Source of the DNA: DATLED01 sp035525495
GTDB taxonomy: Bacteria; Actinomycetota; Acidimicrobiia; Acidimicrobiales; CADCTF01
Direction: 5' to 3'
Length of the DNA stretch: 64,000 nt
Assembly: GCA_035525495.1 (NCBI GenBank)
Contig: DATLED010000005.1
Span: 1 to 64,000 of the forward strand
Under the pieces are notes generated by a model, which ran no database searches, was not told the origin of the DNA, and saw only the letters and a program-made list of their open reading frames with translations. The translations under genes and the position numbers were made by a program. Numbering within the stretch: the stretch's first letter is position 1; each line of letters opens with the position of its first letter. Positions 25,058 to 32,391 of the stretch are shown in pieces.

Positions 25058-26025
25058 AGTTCGTCGAGGTCGGTGGAGTCCGCCTGTCCGCAATCGGATT
25101 GGGGACGTGGCAGTTCGGGTCGCGGGAGTGGGGCTATGGCGACGCCTACGCCGAGGGGACGGCGGTCGACATCACCCAACGCGCCCTCGATCTCGGCATC
25201 AACCTCATCGACACCGCCGAGATCTACGCCTTCGGCCGGTCGGAGCGGATCGTCGGCAAGGCCATCGCCGAGCGACGCGCGGACGCGTTCCTGGCGACGA
25301 AGGTGTTCCCGGTCCTTCCGCTGTCGTCGATCGTCCAGCAGCGGGGCGTCGCCAGCGCCGACCGGCTCGGAGTCGACCGCATCGACCTCTACCAGGTCCA
25401 TTGGCCGAACCCGGTCGTGCCGATGGCGCAACCGATGGCGGGCATGCAGCGCCTGCAGCGAACCGGCCTCGTCCAGAACGTCGGGGTCAGCAACTTCTCG
25501 CTGACCAAGTGGCAGGAGGCGGAGGCGGCGCTCGGCGGACGTGTGCTGTCGAACCAGGTGCAGTACAGCCTCGTCACCCGCAAGCCCGATCGCGAGCTCG
25601 TCCCGTGGGCGCAGCAGAACGATCGTCTGGTCATCGCCTACAGCCCGTTGGCGCAAGGCTTCCTCTCGGCCCGCTATGACGGAACGAACACGCCGGGTGG
25701 CGTCCGGTCGTCCAACAGCCTGTTCCTGCCCGAGAACATCGAGCGCGCCCAGCCGCTGCTGACGGCGTTGAAGGAGATCGCGGTCTCGCACTCGGCGACG
25801 CCCGCTCAGGTCGCACTGGCCTGGGTCATCCGGAGGCCGAACGTCGTGGCCATCCCCGGCGCCAGCAGCGTCTCGCAGCTCGAGGCCAACGCCGCCGCGG
25901 CCGACCTCGAGCTGACCGACGACGACGACCACCGGCTCACCGCCGCCTCCGACCGGTTCGAGCCGATCCGCGGTGGCGGGGCGATCGCCCGGATGATCAA
26001 GGCCCGCCTGCCCGGGTTCCAGTGA
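25054..26025 (+). CDS. Aldo/keto reductase
   Basis: A 323-residue TIM-barrel oxidoreductase with the complete AKR catalytic tetrad: Asp53 and Tyr58 in IDTAEIYAFG, Lys83 in ATKVFP and His116 in YQVHWPNP. Later family markers are GVSNFSLTKW and the NADP-binding GASSVSQLEANA. The start is ATG 25054, overlapping the cupin stop as ATGA. It also has its own -10 box TAGGGT ending 6 nt upstream, so an internal leaderless promoter is likely. The substrate is unknown. Confidence 0.88.
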   Translation: MKFVEVGGVRLSAIGLGTWQFGSREWGYGDAYAEGTAVDITQRALDLGINLIDTAEIYAFGRSERIVGKAIAERRADAFLATKVFPVLPLSSIVQQRGVASADRLGVDRIDLYQVHWPNPVVPMAQPMAGMQRLQRTGLVQNVGVSNFSLTKWQEAEAALGGRVLSNQVQYSLVTRKPDRELVPWAQQNDRLVIAYSPLAQGFLSARYDGTNTPGGVRSSNSLFLPENIERAQPLLTALKEIAVSHSATPAQVALAWVIRRPNVVAIPGASSVSQLEANAAAADLELTDDDDHRLTAASDRFEPIRGGGAIARMIKARLPGFQ

Positions 26026-26052
26026 TGACCGACGCGGGGTAGGTCCCCGTTC

Positions 26053-27168
26053 ATGGCCAGAGCCAGGAAGCAGGGAAAGGGGGCGCCGCCGAAGAGCGGA
26101 CTCGACGACGCCCTCGGCGTCGGTGTCGCGGCGGTGGCCCTGATCGCCGGTGCCGGCGTCGCCGCAGGTCGCCGGCTCCGGACGCAGGTGGATGGTCACC
26201 CGCCGGCCGACACTGCACCCGTGGTGCCGATCCGCCCCGCCGAGGAGCCCGCACCACCCACCGGGATCAGGGCGAAGATCCTCCGGGCGGCGGAGCGGTT
26301 TCCGCCTTTGTTGCGGGCGCTCGAGGTGCAGGAGCGCTACGGCGACCTGCACGGCAACAACCTCGCGGCCTCGGTGACGTTCCAAGCCTTCGTGTCCCTG
26401 TTCCCCCTGTTGCTCGTGGTCGTGGCCGTCGTCGGGTTCCTGGCCGGCGACGGGACCGACATCGCCGGGCGGGTGATCGGCGAGCTCGGTCTCAACGGCG
26501 ACGCCGCGTCGGCCGTGCAGGACGCGGTGTCCGCGGCGCGGGAGTCGAAGAAGGCGGCGTCGGTGGTCGGTCTCCTCTCGCTGTTCTGGTCCGGGCTCGG
26601 CCTCGTCAACGCGCTGCAGTACGGCTACAACCAGGTGTGGCAGGTCGAGGAGCGCGGCCTGAAGGACAAGGCGGTCGGGATCCTCTGGCTGGCGGGTGCG
26701 GCGGTCCTCTTCGTGGGCGCGGCCGCGTTGACGACGATGCTGCGTTGGCTGCCGGGCTACTTCGCCCCGCTCGGGATCGGGCTGGCGTTGGTCGTGAACT
26801 TCGGGCTGTGGCTGTGGACGTCGAAGATCCTCCCGAACACGCGCATCCCGTGGCGAGCCGTGCTGCCTGGCGCATTGTTCGCGGCCGTCGGACTCGAGGC
26901 GCTGAAGGCGATAGGCGCCTTCTACGTGCCACGGATGGTGGCGTCGTCGTCGCAGCTCTACGGCACGCTCGGCGTGGTGTTCGCGCTGTTGGCGTGGCTG
27001 TTCTTCTTCGGGCGGCTGATCATCTACTCGGCCGTGGTCAACGTCGTCTTGTGGGAGAAGAAGGTGGGCACCGTGCGGGTCGTGACCGAGGTGCCGGTGC
27101 AGCCGGGGGCGTCGACCGGCGAGCAGGTGAGCCGCATGGGCCGGCTCGAGTCGTCGAGGACCGGCTGA
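26053..27168 (+). CDS. YihY/BrkB-family membrane protein
   Basis: 371 residues. An N-terminal basic and Pro-rich cytoplasmic region (1-90) is followed by a six-helix YihY/virulence-factor-BrkB membrane domain. Family marks include the GNNLAASVTFQAFVSLFPLLLV segment and the conserved KILPNTRIPWRAVLPGALFAAVG loop. The family was once annotated as RNase BN; that activity is not supported for it, and its members are thought to be transporters. The start is ATG 26053, with a near-consensus -10 (TAGGTC) ending 7 nt upstream. It stands 16 nt before a truncated Nudix gene. Confidence 0.82.
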   Translation: MARARKQGKGAPPKSGLDDALGVGVAAVALIAGAGVAAGRRLRTQVDGHPPADTAPVVPIRPAEEPAPPTGIRAKILRAAERFPPLLRALEVQERYGDLHGNNLAASVTFQAFVSLFPLLLVVVAVVGFLAGDGTDIAGRVIGELGLNGDAASAVQDAVSAARESKKAASVVGLLSLFWSGLGLVNALQYGYNQVWQVEERGLKDKAVGILWLAGAAVLFVGAAALTTMLRWLPGYFAPLGIGLALVVNFGLWLWTSKILPNTRIPWRAVLPGALFAAVGLEALKAIGAFYVPRMVASSSQLYGTLGVVFALLAWLFFFGRLIIYSAVVNVVLWEKKVGTVRVVTEVPVQPGASTGEQVSRMGRLESSRTG

Positions 27169-27184
27169 CCTCTACGCTCGGCCG

Positions 27185-27322
27185 ATGCGCCTGTTCGTGT
27201 ATCCCCGAGCGGGTGCGGTCGTGGTCGACGAGGACCGGGTCCTGCTGATCGGCATGAAGCCGCCCGGTGAGCCCCGCTGGTACCACTTCCCGGGTGGGGG
27301 GATCGAAGCGGGCGAGGAGTAG
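27185..27322 (+). pseudogene. Truncated Nudix hydrolase (45 residues)
   Basis: The ORF encodes the start of a Nudix domain: a beta-strand AGAVVVDEDRVLLIG, a short loop, then HFPGGGIEAGEE, which is the beginning of the Nudix box. It stops with TAG before the REUXEEXGU half that carries the metal-binding Glu residues. A -10 box TACGCT ends 6 nt before ATG 27185, so the promoter looks intact. No other frame continues the domain within the 69 nt before the end of thiH. A full Nudix protein needs about 130 residues, so this is a remnant. The peptide could still be made but cannot be a Nudix enzyme. Confidence 0.75.
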
Positions 27323-27391
27323 CCACCCTCTCGAGAAGGACCCCCGGTACCCCGGCTCCCTTCGCTCGGGTCTCCGCCGAAGCCGACGACG

Positions 27392-28555
27392 TCAGACCCG
27401 TTCCCAGTCCTTCCACACCGGGTCATACCCCGCGTCGCGCAGCACCGCCGCCATCTCGGCCGGGGAGCGGGTGTCGCTGATCTCGAACTGCGGCTCGGCG
27501 TCGCTCGGCGACGCATACCCACCAGGCTCGGTGTGCGAGCCGGCCGACAGGTGCGTCACGCCCAAGCGCAGCAGGGCGTCGCGCAGCGCAGGCGGCTCCC
27601 GCGTCGACAGCGAGATGGCGAGGTCGGGCAGCAGCAGCCGCAGCGCGCACAACAGCTGGACGAACGCACGGTCGCCCACGGGGTCGGCCGGCTCGAAGCC
27701 ACCCGCCGCCGGGCGGAGCCGCGGCAACGACACGGACACCTCGCATCGCCACCACCGATGCACCAGAGCTCGGGCGTGCGTCGCCAGCGCCAGCGCCTCG
27801 GTGCGCCAGTCGTCGTGCAACCCGAGGAGCGCGCCGATCCCGACCTTGCGCATCCCCGCTTCGGCGCCGCGATCCGCAGCACCGAGTCGCCAGTCGTAGT
27901 TGCGCTTCTTGCCCTTGAGGTGCACGGCGGCGTAGGTCGAGCGGTCGTAGGTCTCCTGGTAGACCACGAGCCCTTCGCACCCTGCGTCGACGAGCCGGCG
28001 GTACGTCGCCGTGTCCCACACCTGTACCTCGACGGCAAGGGACGGGACGTGGGGCGCCAGCACTCGGACGCACTCGACGAGGTAGTCCTTGCTGACGATC
28101 CGCGCGTGCTCACCGGCGACGAGGAGGAGGTGGCGGAAGCCACGCGACCGGAGCTCGAGCGCTTCGGTCAGCACCTCCTGGGGATCGAGCGTGCGGCGGG
28201 CGATCTCGTTCTCGGCGGCGAACCCGCAATAGGTGCACGACGACACGCACTCGTTCGAGAGGTACAGCGGCGCGAACAGGTGGATGGTGCGACCGAAGCG
28301 TCGGACGGTCGTCTCGTGCGCCGCCCGCGCGAGGTCCTCGACGCGGACCGCAGCCGCGGGCGAGAGCAACGCCGCGAAGTCACGGAGGTCGCGCCGCCCC
28401 ATCCGCTCCAGGGCACGCGACACGTCGGCGTCGGTGGCGGTGTCGACGAGTCCACGAAGGGCGCCGAGGTCCGTGCCGACGAGATCCGCGGCCGCCGTCC
28501 CCGGCGGGACCGACGTCGGCCGCGACTCGAGCTCGACGGGCACCGACGTCGTCAC
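27392..28555 (-). CDS. thiH: 2-iminoacetate synthase ThiH (radical SAM, thiazole synthesis)
   Basis: A 387-residue radical SAM enzyme. The cluster motif is CVSSCTYC (Cys103, Cys107, Cys110), followed by the ThiH/BATS pattern with VYQETYDRSTYAAVHLKGKK and a C-terminal domain containing the ISLSTREPPALRDALLRLGVTHLSAGSHTEPGGY element in pieces. ThiH cleaves tyrosine to dehydroglycine, the imine donor for the thiazole ring made by ThiG. The start is GTG 28555, overlapping the thiG stop as GTGA, so expression is coupled. The anaerobic-type ThiH, rather than the oxygen-using ThiO, supplies glycine imine here. The riboswitch upstream of thiG would control both genes. Confidence 0.92.
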   Translation of the reverse strand: MTTSVPVELESRPTSVPPGTAAADLVGTDLGALRGLVDTATDADVSRALERMGRRDLRDFAALLSPAAAVRVEDLARAAHETTVRRFGRTIHLFAPLYLSNECVSSCTYCGFAAENEIARRTLDPQEVLTEALELRSRGFRHLLLVAGEHARIVSKDYLVECVRVLAPHVPSLAVEVQVWDTATYRRLVDAGCEGLVVYQETYDRSTYAAVHLKGKKRNYDWRLGAADRGAEAGMRKVGIGALLGLHDDWRTEALALATHARALVHRWWRCEVSVSLPRLRPAAGGFEPADPVGDRAFVQLLCALRLLLPDLAISLSTREPPALRDALLRLGVTHLSAGSHTEPGGYASPSDAEPQFEISDTRSPAEMAAVLRDAGYDPVWKDWERV

Positions 28556-29439
28556 GAGGAGAGGAAACCCGTGAGCGGCGACGACGCCGCCGCCTCCCGG
28601 CGCACGCCGGCGAGCCCGGCGCGGAAGCCGGCCCGTCCGGCCTCGACGGCCAGCCGGAAGGCACCGGCCATCGCCGCAGGATCGCCGGCCGTCCCGATGG
28701 CCGTGTTCACCAGCACGGCGTCGGCGCCAAGCTCCATCGCCTCTGCAGCCTGGCTCGGCGCGCCGATGCCGGCGTCGACCACGACCGGCACGAGCGACTG
28801 CTCGACGATGATCTCGAGCGCCGCCTTCGTCCGCAGTCCCTGGTTCGAGCCGATCCACGACCCCAGTGGCATGACCGTCGCGCACCCGACCTCCTCGAGG
28901 TGCTTGCAGAGCACCGGGTCTGCGCTGCAGTAGGGCAGGACGGTGAAGCCTTCACGCACGAGCACCTCGGCGCCCTTCAGCGTCTCGATCGGGTCGGGCA
29001 GGAGGTACCGCGGGTCCGGGGTCACCTCGAGCTTGATCCACTCGGGAAGGCCCGCCGATCGCGCGAGCCGGGCGAGGCGCACCGCCTCCTCGGCGTCGAC
29101 GGCGCCGGACGTGTTCGTCAGCAACAAGACGCGGTCGGCGTCGATGGCGTCGAGGATGTCGGAGTCCGGGTCTTCGGTTTTCTCCGCCGAACTGCCGCTC
29201 CGCTCAGGTGGCGGCTGCTCGTTGGCGCTCCCGAGGCCGCTCGCACTTGAGCCGCCGGAGCGGGCAGGCGTCGTGAGGTCGACCCGGCGGAGGGCGACGG
29301 TGACGAGCTCGGTGCCGCTGGCGACGATGGCGTCCCGCAGCGCGGCGTTCGACGGGAACTTGCCCGTGCCGAGGAACAGCCGCGACCCGAAGTCCCGGCC
29401 GGCGATCGTGAGCGTGTCCGGTACCACCGTGTCTGGCAT
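28552..29439 (-). CDS. thiG: Thiazole synthase ThiG with an in-frame insertion
   Basis: 295 residues, against about 255-265 in the family. The (beta/alpha)8 thiazole synthase core is intact: GTGKFPSN, VTVALRRVDL, the catalytic Lys136 in EWIKLEVTPD, PYCSADPVLCKHLEEVGC, MPLGSWIGSNQGL, VDAGIGAPSQA and a GADAVLVNTAIG phosphate site. Residues about 56-92 (DNA about 29162-29274) are a Ser/Gly/Glu-rich insertion in the loop between VDL and DILDAIDADRVLLL. The inserted DNA contains an imperfect palindrome. ATG 29439 is preceded by GGAGGGAG at 6 nt. ThiS is not in the window. Probably active, because the loop is surface-exposed in known structures (inference). Confidence 0.92.
   Translation of the reverse strand: MPDTVVPDTLTIAGRDFGSRLFLGTGKFPSNAALRDAIVASGTELVTVALRRVDLTTPARSGGSSASGLGSANEQPPPERSGSSAEKTEDPDSDILDAIDADRVLLLTNTSGAVDAEEAVRLARLARSAGLPEWIKLEVTPDPRYLLPDPIETLKGAEVLVREGFTVLPYCSADPVLCKHLEEVGCATVMPLGSWIGSNQGLRTKAALEIIVEQSLVPVVVDAGIGAPSQAAEAMELGADAVLVNTAIGTAGDPAAMAGAFRLAVEAGRAGFRAGLAGVRREAAASSPLTGFLSS
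29195..29263. repeat. Imperfect palindromic element inside thiG
   Basis: The right arm is the 14-mer at 29250-29263 (AGCCGCCGGAGCGG). Its complement appears on the left in two parts, CCGCTCCG at 29195-29202 and GCGGCT at 29211-29216, split by an 8-nt bulge. The element lies wholly within the in-frame insertion of thiG. An 11-mer TCTCCGCCGAA just left of it (29181-29191) recurs at 27371-27381 beside the truncated Nudix gene. The beginning of the window (1-9) shares GCCGAACTG with 29186-29194. Confidence 0.6.
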
Positions 29440-29445
29440 CTGCGT

Positions 29446-29534
29446 CTCCCTCCACCCGCATTACCGGGTCGGTCACTCCGGGTCGTGGGTCGCACCCACC
29501 TCTCAGCCCATCCGCACGAGCTCCCCTGCGCTGG
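29446..29534 (-). promoter_or_regulatory. TPP riboswitch (THI element) upstream of thiG
   Basis: Read on the minus strand, the segment has the THI-box landmarks in order: GCAGGGGAG, CTGAGAG (500-506 of the 29 kb block), a GGTGGGTGCGACCCACG hairpin ending in ACCC, then GGTAATGC (29465-29458) and GGAGGGAG (29453-29446). The last element is also the ribosome site of thiG, 6 nt before ATG 29439. TPP binding should therefore hide the ribosome site, giving translational control of thiG-thiH. Confidence 0.92.
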
Positions 29535-29568
29535 TCGAGAGGGTAGTGCCAGTAGCGTTCGAAGCCGC

Positions 29569-31170
29569 ATGGCTGCTGCGCCCGTCGTCACACGCGCCCC
29601 AGGGCAGGGTGCAGTCGCGTCCGGCGCGGCCACGGACGGGGTGGCCGCGTCGCCGCCGCTGTCGCGGGCGGCCATCGGGGCGGTGGCGGTGGCGAGCCTC
29701 GCCGGCATCGTCCTCCGGACCTCCACCCGGTCGGAGCTCTGGCTCGACGAGGCGCTCACCGTCAACCTCGCGAACGTCCCGCTCGGCCACCTCACCGAGG
29801 CGTTGCGCCGAGACGGTGCGCCGCCCCTGTACTACGCCCTCCTCCACGGCTGGATCTCGATCTTCGGGACGGGGAACCAGGCGGTTCGACTGCTGTCCGC
29901 GGTGTTCGGGGTGGCGACGCTTCCCGTGCTCTACCGGTGCGGGCGTCGCGTCGGCGGTCCGATCGTCGGCGTCGGCGCGCTCGTCCTGCTGGCGACGTCG
30001 CCCTTCGCCGTGCGGTACGCCACCGAGGCGCGGATGTACTCGCTCGTCGCGCTGCTCGTCGGCGCCGGGTGGCTGTTCGTCGCCAACGCGCTCGAGCGGC
30101 CGACGATCGGGTGGCTCGGTGGCGTCGCCGGCGTCGGTGGGTTGCTCCTGCTCACCCACTACTGGTCGATCTACCTCCTCACGTGCACCGGAGCCGTCCT
30201 GGTGTTGGCGGCTCGGCGGGGGTCGCTCGACCGACGGGCCGTCGTGCGCGTGCTGATCGCGATCGGTGTCGGCAGCGTCGTGCTGTTCGGTCCGTGGTTG
30301 CCGCACTTCCTGTACCAGCGCGCGCACACCGGAACGCCGTGGGGGAGCGCGCCCGGGCCGGTCGAGGTCGCCTTCACGACGTTGGTCGATATCGGCGGCG
30401 GGCCCTTCGCCGAGGGCCAGGCCCTCGCCGGACTGCTCGCCGCACTCACGTTGCTGGCACTGTTCGGTCGGGCCGTCGACGCTCGGCGCGTCGAGCTCGA
30501 CGTGCGGACGCGGCCGGGGGTGCGGGGCGAGGCCGTGATCGCGGCGACGACCCTCCTCGTGGCCGTCGGGCTGGGAACGGCGACTTCCAGCGCCTTCGCC
30601 AGCCGCTACACGTCCGTCGCCTTCCCGCTGATCATCGTCGTGGCCGCCTACGGGCTACGCGCGCTGGCGGACCGCCGCATCGTCGCCGGGGTGCTCGTCG
30701 TCGCCTCGTTGCTCGGGCTCGCCGGCGGCGTCCGCAACGTCGTCTCCCGGCGCACGTCGGCCGATGCCGTGGTGGCCGCCATCCTCGCCGGGGGCGGGAA
30801 GCCGGGCGATCTCGTGGCCTACTGCCCGGACCAGCTCGGCCCCGACGTGACCCGCGTGCTCCCCGACACCTTCGACGAGGCGACGTTCCCGGACATGGGC
30901 GACCCGCACATCGTCGACTGGGTCGATTACGCCACGCGCATGGCTGCAGCGGATCCCGTTGCCTTCGGGCAGCGCCTCCTCGAACGATCCCGCGGGCGGA
31001 CCATCTGGTACGTGTGGATGCCGGGGTACCGGACCCTCGACAAGCAGTGCGAGCGGATCAACGACACCCTCGGGAACGCCCGTCCCGGCAACCGGCAGCT
31101 GCTCGAGCCGGACAAGTCGGTGTTCGAGCGCCACGTGCTCTGGATGCACCCGGCGGCGACGTCGTCGTGA
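29569..31170 (+). CDS. GT-C (GT39-like) membrane glycosyltransferase
   Basis: 533 residues with an N-terminal cytoplasmic tail and about 10-12 transmembrane helices. The first periplasmic loop holds LWLDEALTVNLANVPLGHL, with the acidic Asp-Glu pair typical of GT39/ArnT-type mannosyltransferases, followed by GAPPLYYALLHGW and the RLLSAVFGVATLPVLY helix. ATEARMYSL and LTHYWSIYLL are further family signals. It probably transfers a sugar from a polyprenyl-phosphate donor outside the membrane. ATG 29569 has a -10 box TAGCGT 10 nt upstream. The next gene overlaps its stop (GTGA). Promoters for this gene and the TPP riboswitch gene lie back to back. Confidence 0.82.
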   Translation: MAAAPVVTRAPGQGAVASGAATDGVAASPPLSRAAIGAVAVASLAGIVLRTSTRSELWLDEALTVNLANVPLGHLTEALRRDGAPPLYYALLHGWISIFGTGNQAVRLLSAVFGVATLPVLYRCGRRVGGPIVGVGALVLLATSPFAVRYATEARMYSLVALLVGAGWLFVANALERPTIGWLGGVAGVGGLLLLTHYWSIYLLTCTGAVLVLAARRGSLDRRAVVRVLIAIGVGSVVLFGPWLPHFLYQRAHTGTPWGSAPGPVEVAFTTLVDIGGGPFAEGQALAGLLAALTLLALFGRAVDARRVELDVRTRPGVRGEAVIAATTLLVAVGLGTATSSAFASRYTSVAFPLIIVVAAYGLRALADRRIVAGVLVVASLLGLAGGVRNVVSRRTSADAVVAAILAGGGKPGDLVAYCPDQLGPDVTRVLPDTFDEATFPDMGDPHIVDWVDYATRMAAADPVAFGQRLLERSRGRTIWYVWMPGYRTLDKQCERINDTLGNARPGNRQLLEPDKSVFERHVLWMHPAATSS

Positions 31171-32378
31171 CGATCACGGTGCGGTCGAATCCGGCGGTCC
31201 GGAAGGAGGATCCGTCTTCGGGCGCATTCCGTCGCCTTCGGTCGGCGGGCGGGCTCGATCACGACTCATGGCCGGCTCGTGCGGTGGGGCTGGCGTCGAG
31301 CCCTGGCGTCGTGAGCTGGGCGGCGGCGCGAGCGGCGGTGCTCGGAGCGTTGGCGCTGACCCGCTACCTGGTCACGAACCTGGGCGCCGAGGACCCGTCC
31401 GGTCGGCCGCCGTCGGGCCTCGTCGGGTGGGACGCCTCGTGGTACCTGCGGATCATCGACTCGGGCTACCACCACCTCCCGTGGGAGTCGATGCGCTTCT
31501 TTCCGCTCCTCCCGTTGTTGGCGAAGGTGCTGGACCCGGTGCTCGGCGCGCGCCTGGCGTTGCTCGTCGTCGTCAACGCCGCCGCCCTGGGGGCGGGGAT
31601 CCTGATCGAACGGTTGGCGCGGTTCGAGACGGGCGGCGACCGGGCCGTCGCCTCGCGGGCGGCGTGGTTCCTCGCCCTCCTCCCGCCGGCATTCGTGCTC
31701 GCGATGGGGTACGCCGAGTCGCTACTGATCTTCTTCTCGATCGCCATGTTCCTTGCCCTACGTCGTCGTCGGTGGGGATGGGCCGTGGCGGCGGGGGCGC
31801 TCGCCGGGCTGAGCCGTCCGCTGGGGGTGCTGTTGGTGGTGCCGGCGCTGATCGAAGCCATGCGGGATCTCGGTCGCGTGCGCGCCCGCGAGCGCCTGGC
31901 TCGGCTGGCCGCGGCCGTGGCGCCCGGCCTCGGCGGTTTGACGTACCTGACGTGGTCGTGGGTGGCGCAAGGGGACCCGCTGCGGCCGCTGAAGCTCCAG
32001 CAGGACTTCGACCGGCGGGGTGGGTTCGAGAACCCGGTGACCCGCCTCGTGGAAGCGGCGCACCAGCTGCTCGACGGCGCCGACCTCGGTTCCGGGCTGC
32101 ACTTCCCCTGGGCCGTGGGATTCCTCGTGCTGCTCGTGGTCACCTTCCGGCGGTGGCCCGCGTCGTACGGCGCCTTTGCCGGCGCCGTGCTGCTGGCGGC
32201 GCTGTCCGCCGGCAACCTCGACTCGCTGGAGCGCTACGGGCTCAGCGCCTTCCCGCTCGTCCTTGCGTTGGCCGGCATCCTCCGCCCGGCGTGGCTCGAA
32301 CGGGCGGCGCTCGTGCTGGCAGCCTGCGGGCTCACGACCTACGCCACCCTCGCTTTTCTCGGCGCGTACGTCCCCTGA
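31167..32378 (+). CDS. PIG-V-like GT-C mannosyltransferase
   Basis: A 403-residue multi-pass membrane protein. The first external loop has GLVGWDASWYLRIIDSGYHH, the motif of the PIG-V/GPI mannosyltransferase II family, whose bacterial relatives extend lipid-linked glycans. It then has FFPLLPLLAKVLDP, about nine more helices, and AMGYAESLLIFFSIA, the second PIG-V hallmark. The start is GTG 31167, overlapping the upstream GT-C gene as GTGA, so both are co-translated. It likely adds a mannose or related sugar from a polyprenyl-phosphate donor. The acceptor is unknown. Confidence 0.82.
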   Translation: MTITVRSNPAVRKEDPSSGAFRRLRSAGGLDHDSWPARAVGLASSPGVVSWAAARAAVLGALALTRYLVTNLGAEDPSGRPPSGLVGWDASWYLRIIDSGYHHLPWESMRFFPLLPLLAKVLDPVLGARLALLVVVNAAALGAGILIERLARFETGGDRAVASRAAWFLALLPPAFVLAMGYAESLLIFFSIAMFLALRRRRWGWAVAAGALAGLSRPLGVLLVVPALIEAMRDLGRVRARERLARLAAAVAPGLGGLTYLTWSWVAQGDPLRPLKLQQDFDRRGGFENPVTRLVEAAHQLLDGADLGSGLHFPWAVGFLVLLVVTFRRWPASYGAFAGAVLLAALSAGNLDSLERYGLSAFPLVLALAGILRPAWLERAALVLAACGLTTYATLAFLGAYVP

Positions 32379-32391
32379 CAGACTGCGGCGC

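Noticed and set aside
24790..26385. A 531-codon minus-strand frame across the cupin, aldo/keto reductase and YihY genes
   Set aside because: Antisense to three well-supported genes, with no family motif.
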